Below, piece after piece: positions 3,746-7,813 of a stretch of 7,813 nt of DNA. Origin of the DNA: an uncultured Megasphaera sp. Its GTDB lineage: Bacteria > Bacillota > Negativicutes > Veillonellales > Megasphaeraceae. The notes below the pieces were generated by a model. It saw nothing but the letters and a program-made list of their open reading frames with translations, did not search any database and was not told where the DNA came from. The position numbers were made by a program, and so were the translations under genes. The stretch covers positions 1 to 7,813 of the forward strand of contig CABQJB010000095.1 of NCBI GenBank assembly GCA_902464195.1, read 5' to 3'. Within the stretch, counting starts at the first letter, position 1; each line of letters begins with the position of its first letter.

Positions 3746-6105
3746 AGAAATGGGAAAAACGGCGGGGCCGCGTCGCTGCTGGCGTTTCCGTCTCACTCCA
3801 CGTCGCCGTCTATCTGGCCCTGGCAGCCGGCGGCTTTTTCACGCTGATTCATCATTACACCCGCCAGGACGGCGTGACCGACGTCATGGTCTATAATGCC
3901 GACGACCTGGCTGGCGCCGGTGGTCACGACGCGGCCGGTACCGATACGGCCCAAGGCGGTGTGACCGATTCGGACGGCCGCCATGGGGAACCGGAAGGAC
4001 CGGAATCTTCAGAATCCTCAGACAGCACCTTGGCAGCCGCTGACGACGCATTGCCCAGCCCGGACGAAGCCGGAACGGCTGCCGACGGGATGACCTATGC
4101 GGCCAAGACGGAAGGCGGCGAAAGGGAGTCTACAGCCAAGGGCCCGGCAACTGGCTCACTGCCGTCTGTTCAGGCTGGGACAGGCCGCCCCAGTGGCCAT
4201 GCGGGTCCGGAAGCAGGCGGCCGCGGCCGGGCTGCCGGGCCGGGAAAGGATGAGGCCGCAGCGCCTGCCGGGAACCTGCATGTACCCGATGCCGTTGCCG
4301 ACGTCCTCGATGCCATCCGGGAAAAGTTACCTGTAAAATTATCGGAAGCAAAGACACTGCCATTTGTACCAGTCATTCCGCCAAGCCAGTCCAACACGAC
4401 GGTCATTACGGCAAACGATATGGAAAGCCATCACGATACGACGGTACAGCAGGCCTTGCAGCGCGTCACCGGAGTGACCGTTAATGAAATGGTGCCTGGC
4501 ATCTCCTCGTATGTCAAGCTCAACGGTGACGACCGCGTCCTGATTCTCGTCGACGGTCAGAGCCTGGCCAATGCCCAGGGTTCCGGCTATGGCCGGGGCA
4601 GCGTCGATTTGACCAGCCTGCCCGGCGTCGGGGCCATCGACCATATCGAAGTCACCAAGGGCAGCGGCTCCGTGCGCTACGGCAGCGGCGCTGTCGGCGG
4701 CGTCATCAATATCGTCACCAAGAAGGGGGACCGCCGCGAATCTTCCCTAGACGCCTATACCGGTTCCTGGGGGATGCACGGCTATACCCTGACCCACAGC
4801 GGTCGGGATGGCGCGACGAGCTGGCTCATCAGCGGCGATCTGGAACAGCGGGAATACTATGCTTTTCCCCACGGTGCCAATACGGACCATTCCCGCGGTG
4901 ATATTGCCCGGAAATCCTTATCGTTGCGGCTGGATCAGGACCTGACGGACCATACGTCACTGACCGTGAAGGCCTATCATCAGGACTATCACGGCCACGG
5001 TTCGACGTATAAAGCCGACCCGGCTGGCTGGTACCTGACGGCCAATAAGCCCATCGACCGCCTGGTCAACGATTACAGTGTAGCCTATAATTTCAAGAAA
5101 GAAACGGCTCAGCCGGGATTCCTGCGCTATTTCAATGATTACCAGCGGACATACTGGTCCAACCATTATTTCACTCGTACCCAGGGCCTGGAGTGGCAGA
5201 ATAACTGGCAGCTTGGCCCGCATCAGCATTTGACGGCCGGCACCGAATGGACAGAAGATATGGGGACCAATTATGAAGCCCATTATATCGACAAAAAACG
5301 TCATAATCAGGCTCTTTATGCTGAAGATGCCCTGACGTTCGGCAAATTCACGGTCACGCCGGGATTGCGCTGGGACCGGAATAGTACCTTTGGGACGCAC
5401 CAGACGCCGCGCCTGGCCATGAATTACAAGGCCAATGACGCCTTCAACGTCTACGCCTCGTGGGGCCGCGTCTTTTCACCGCCCCGTCTGAACGACCAGT
5501 TCTACGTGACGACATCCCGCGGCAAGGTCACGTCTAAGGGCAACGAAAATCTCCAGCCCGAAGAAGGCTATACCCAGACCCTGGGCTTCCAGTATCAGGC
5601 CGGGCCCAAGACGAGTATCGAAGGCAGTGTCTTCCACAGCAACTTGCAACACGTCATCCGCTGGAACCGGGCGGTCATACCGCACGAGGCTGAGAACCTC
5701 GATGAAGAAGACAAGCGCGGCTTCGAGTTGACGTGGAAGCAGAAAGTCAATGATAAATGGGATTATGAAGCGGGTTATTCCTACATCCGCACGAAAGTGG
5801 ACCAAGGAGAAGGCCTGGCTTTCGATACGACCTATAATCAGCCCAACGGCTATCATGCCGGCGTCCATTATCACAGCGGCAAATGGCAGGCTCATGCTGA
5901 TATGACCGCCGGAACTGGGCGCAACGATACGTATTACCGCAATAATTCCTACGTCGTCTGGAATGTCGGCGCGTCGTATTCGCCTGATGCGGCGACGACG
6001 CTGTATGCCAAAGTCAACAATCTCAACGACGAGGCTTATGATTTGTACCATAATTATCCGTCTGCCGGGCGCAACTGGCAGGTCGGCGTGAAGAGAAAGT
6101 TTTAG
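3742..6105 (+). CDS. btuB: TonB-dependent (cobalamin) receptor with TonB-like N-terminal membrane anchor
   Basis: This is a 787-residue chimeric protein. Residues 1-10 are basic, and 11-36 form a hydrophobic helix with SVSLH: Ser16 and His20 match the S-x3-H of E. coli TonB in spacing and residue number. Residues about 40-195 are a low-complexity acidic Gly/Ala/Ser/Asp/Glu linker. A possible TonB-box-like stretch (TLPFVPVIP) is at 205-213. The plug spans about 217-329 (TTVITANDM, RVLILVDGQ, the G-S-x-x-Y-G-S-G-A-x-G-G-V-I-N-I-V-T signature). The barrel is about 335-787, with NENLQPEEGY at 601-610 and a terminal Phe. No TonB C-terminal domain is present. The start is GTG 3742 with AAGGGGGG upstream, overlapping exbD by four bases. 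Corrinoid as substrate is inferred from the riboswitch and the btuF/btuC-like neighbours. The N-terminus could also act as a signal peptide (A26-L27-A28 is a possible cleavage site). Receptor identity is certain; anchor function is inferred. Confidence 0.9.
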   Translation: MKKWEKRRGRVAAGVSVSLHVAVYLALAAGGFFTLIHHYTRQDGVTDVMVYNADDLAGAGGHDAAGTDTAQGGVTDSDGRHGEPEGPESSESSDSTLAAADDALPSPDEAGTAADGMTYAAKTEGGERESTAKGPATGSLPSVQAGTGRPSGHAGPEAGGRGRAAGPGKDEAAAPAGNLHVPDAVADVLDAIREKLPVKLSEAKTLPFVPVIPPSQSNTTVITANDMESHHDTTVQQALQRVTGVTVNEMVPGISSYVKLNGDDRVLILVDGQSLANAQGSGYGRGSVDLTSLPGVGAIDHIEVTKGSGSVRYGSGAVGGVINIVTKKGDRRESSLDAYTGSWGMHGYTLTHSGRDGATSWLISGDLEQREYYAFPHGANTDHSRGDIARKSLSLRLDQDLTDHTSLTVKAYHQDYHGHGSTYKADPAGWYLTANKPIDRLVNDYSVAYNFKKETAQPGFLRYFNDYQRTYWSNHYFTRTQGLEWQNNWQLGPHQHLTAGTEWTEDMGTNYEAHYIDKKRHNQALYAEDALTFGKFTVTPGLRWDRNSTFGTHQTPRLAMNYKANDAFNVYASWGRVFSPPRLNDQFYVTTSRGKVTSKGNENLQPEEGYTQTLGFQYQAGPKTSIEGSVFHSNLQHVIRWNRAVIPHEAENLDEEDKRGFELTWKQKVNDKWDYEAGYSYIRTKVDQGEGLAFDTTYNQPNGYHAGVHYHSGKWQAHADMTAGTGRNDTYYRNNSYVVWNVGASYSPDAATTLYAKVNNLNDEAYDLYHNYPSAGRNWQVGVKRKF
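4297..4314 (+). repeat. 18-base repeat, copy 2 (in receptor linker)
   Basis: This is an identical copy of the 3668-3685 sequence, again read as ADVLDA (residues 186-191), at the end of the low-complexity linker and just before the low-GC patch that precedes the plug. Confidence 0.7.
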
Positions 6106-6119
6106 GAGGTGCCTTTACG

Positions 6120-7076
6120 GTGAAAAAAATTTGTCTGCTCATCGTCGCTTTTTGTCTGGTCCTGCTTACGGGCTGTGCGCCCCAGAACGACGCTACCCAG
6201 GGCAGCAGCTCGTCGGGAAACTATGCCGTTGTGACTGACGACAGGGGAAAGGCCGTTACATTGTCTCAGAAACCGCAGCGTGTCGTCGTCTTGTCGACGT
6301 CGCTCCTCAACTTCGCCGCTGCCGTCGACGGGGATCTGGTTGGCCGGGCTGCCGTCAAAGCTGAAGATGCGTTGCTGCCGGAAAAATATCAAAATGTGCC
6401 GGATGTCGGCCCGGTCTACAACGTGAGCCTGGAAAAGGTCCTGGCCTGCCAGCCCGATTTAGTCATCGCCAGCGCCGACCACCACGAAAAATTGGCGGCC
6501 CAGCTGGAAGAAAGCCACATCCCGGTCCTGGTCCTCAAGACCAAGACCTATGACGACGTCAAACGTAACCTTGAAGTCATCGGCAAGGTCTATGGCAAAG
6601 AAGACGCAGCCAGGGCCAAGGAAGACGAACTGGACCAGGCCGTCCACGCCGTCAGCGATGTCGTGCCGGCCCAGGGGAAACGGGTCGCCATCCTCCACGT
6701 GACCCCCAGCTCCGTATCGGCTGAATTGCCGTCGAGTATTGCCGGAGACATGGCCGAGCTCCTGCATTTGCAGAATATCGCCGCTGATGCCGCTGCTGAC
6801 GGTCAGACGACGCGCATCCCCTACAGTATGGAAAGCCTGGTCCAGGCCGACCCGGACGTCATTTTCCTGACCTCCATGGGGTCGTCCGATAAGATTGAAA
6901 AACGCATCCGTGAAGATATCCAGGGCAATCCGGCCTGGGCCTCTCTGTCGGCGGTCAAGGCGGGTCAGGTCTATGTCCTGCCGGAAAAATATTTCCTTCT
7001 CAATCCAGGCCTGGACTACCCTAAGGCCGTAGCCTATATGGCCCATCTCATCTATCCGGGAGCGGCTCATGAATAG
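6120..7076 (+). CDS. btuF: BtuF-like lipoprotein, corrinoid ABC importer binding protein
   Basis: This 318-residue periplasmic binding protein is of the class with two lobes joined by one long helix (B12, haem and siderophore type). A lipoprotein signal peptide ends in the lipobox LLTGC with Cys19, followed by a Ser/Gly-rich tether. The first lobe starts DDRGKAVTLSQKPQRVVVLS and includes LEKVLACQPDLVIAS, the usual 'dlE-x-il-x-l-x-PDLVi' pattern. A Lys/Glu/Ala-rich helix (about 145-178) would bridge to the second lobe, which ends with NPAWASLSAVKAGQVYVLP. The start is GTG 6120 with AGGAGGT at 6104-6110, which overlaps the receptor stop. The last eight bases overlap the permease gene. Family members also bind haem or ferric siderophores; cobalamin is favoured by the riboswitch. 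It would hand the ligand from the receptor to the permease. Confidence 0.88.
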   Translation: MKKICLLIVAFCLVLLTGCAPQNDATQGSSSSGNYAVVTDDRGKAVTLSQKPQRVVVLSTSLLNFAAAVDGDLVGRAAVKAEDALLPEKYQNVPDVGPVYNVSLEKVLACQPDLVIASADHHEKLAAQLEESHIPVLVLKTKTYDDVKRNLEVIGKVYGKEDAARAKEDELDQAVHAVSDVVPAQGKRVAILHVTPSSVSAELPSSIAGDMAELLHLQNIAADAAADGQTTRIPYSMESLVQADPDVIFLTSMGSSDKIEKRIREDIQGNPAWASLSAVKAGQVYVLPEKYFLLNPGLDYPKAVAYMAHLIYPGAAHE

Positions 7077-7813
7077 GGAGGGCTGCTATCAGACATACTG
7101 GCGCTGGCTCATGCTGGCTGTCTTTGTTCTCCTGGCCCTGGGTGGCTGCCTGCTGTCGGTCATGCAGGGCGTCGCCGCCATTACGCCGGCCGATGTCCTG
7201 CAGATACTCTGGCAGCCGTCGGCCCGGACGGCGGACCAGATCATCTGGAATATCCGCCTGCCCCAGACGTTGACGGGAGCTTTGGTCGGGGCCAACCTGG
7301 CCTTGTCCGGTGCCATCCTCCAGGCCGTCATGCGCAATCCCCTGGCCGATCCGCATATCATCGGCATTTCAGCCGGCGCCGGCCTGGCCGGTATCGTCGT
7401 CCTCATCGTCTGGCCGGCCTATCTCTTCTGGATGACGCCTGTAGCCTTCGTCGGTGCCATGGCGGCAGCGGCCGTCATTTACCTCCTGGCCTGGAAAGAC
7501 GGTATCGTGCCCGTCCGCATCATCCTGGCTGGCGTCGCCGTGTCGGCCTTTCTGGGGGCCATCATTTCAGGAATCCTCATCTTTTACAGCGACCGCGTCC
7601 ATGGGGCTCTGCTGTGGATGGTCGGCGGCCTGGCGGCCAGCAGCTGGAAGGATGTGACGGCCATCGCGCCTTATACGGCTATCGGCCTGATCTTGTCGGC
7701 TGTCGGCGCTTATTACCTCAACCTGCTCCAGCTCGGCGATGATATGGCCCGCAGCCTGGGTCTGTCTGTCGAAGGCGCCCGCCTGGGCCTGACGGCTGTC
7801 GCTGCCCTGCTGG
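7069..7813 (+). CDS. btuC: BtuC-like FecCD-family ABC permease (3' cut by window end)
   Basis: The first 248 residues of a permease of usually 330-350 are present and run off the window. FecCD hallmarks are plain: NIRLPQTLTGALVGANLALS then GAILQAVMRNPLADPHIIGIS (about 62-101), LAGVAVSAFLGAIISGIL (about 155-172), LWMVGGLAASSWKDV (about 184-198), and LNLLQLGDDMARSLGLSVE (about 217-235). This last segment is the cytoplasmic coupling region that contacts the ATPase. An N-terminal membrane helix (about 12-32) starts the usual ten. The ATG at 7069 lies inside the end of the btuF-like gene, with GGGAG at 7058-7062 as the ribosome site. The overlap implies coupled translation. It would form the inner-membrane channel for corrinoid import; the ATPase (btuD) should follow. 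Siderophore or haem permeases look alike, so the substrate rests on context. Confidence 0.9.
   Translation, partial: MNREGCYQTYWRWLMLAVFVLLALGGCLLSVMQGVAAITPADVLQILWQPSARTADQIIWNIRLPQTLTGALVGANLALSGAILQAVMRNPLADPHIIGISAGAGLAGIVVLIVWPAYLFWMTPVAFVGAMAAAAVIYLLAWKDGIVPVRIILAGVAVSAFLGAIISGILIFYSDRVHGALLWMVGGLAASSWKDVTAIAPYTAIGLILSAVGAYYLNLLQLGDDMARSLGLSVEGARLGLTAVAALL

Noticed and set aside
4090..4380. Internal start that would make a separate, unfused receptor gene
   Set aside because: No in-frame start in the linker has a convincing Shine-Dalgarno sequence, and none would be followed by a signal peptide, so a barrel protein begun there could not be exported.
5476..6051. A 191-codon minus-strand frame opposite the receptor barrel
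   Set aside because: It is an Ile/Val/Arg-rich antisense shadow of a beta-barrel coding region; no start context or recognisable domain.

Overview
The window reads as a GC-rich chromosomal segment from a diderm Firmicute of the Negativicutes type (Megasphaera, Selenomonas or Veillonella relatives). This is an inference. Outer-membrane transport genes (exbB, exbD, a TonB-dependent receptor) and type IV pilus assembly genes require an outer membrane. The strong Shine-Dalgarno sequences, frequent GTG/TTG starts and a transcription-terminating cobalamin riboswitch have a Firmicute flavour. All genes lie on the + strand.

Region 1 (1-2345) is the tail of a type IV pilus / type II secretion-like operon. 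It holds the C-terminus of a probable minor prepilin, a small PilX/GspK-like protein, a short and degenerate PilM/GspL-like protein, PilN and PilO. The genes overlap or are separated by only a few bases. No pilP or pilQ follows, and no terminator is visible after pilO.

Region 2 (2342-2714) is a control region. An extended -10 promoter has its -35 box overlapping the pilO stop codon. It is followed by a cobalamin (B12) riboswitch with a recognisable B12 box, then an intrinsic terminator whose 3' arm can alternatively pair with bases just downstream of the aptamer.

Region 3 (2715 to the end) is a tightly packed B12-uptake operon: exbB, exbD, a TonB-dependent receptor, a lipoprotein substrate-binding protein (BtuF-like) and a FecCD-type permease (BtuC-like, cut by the window end). 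The ATPase is presumably downstream. Together these would energise outer-membrane import, capture the corrinoid in the periplasm and move it across the inner membrane, all repressed by B12 through the riboswitch.

The most remarkable feature is the receptor. Its N-terminus is a TonB-like membrane anchor, with Ser16 and His20 at the same residue numbers as in E. coli TonB. A long acidic, Gly/Ala/Ser-rich periplasmic linker follows, then a complete plug and beta-barrel. No TonB C-terminal domain lies between them. The gene sits where tonB normally follows exbB-exbD, and overlaps exbD by 4 bases. It may be a receptor with a built-in link to the ExbB-ExbD motor.
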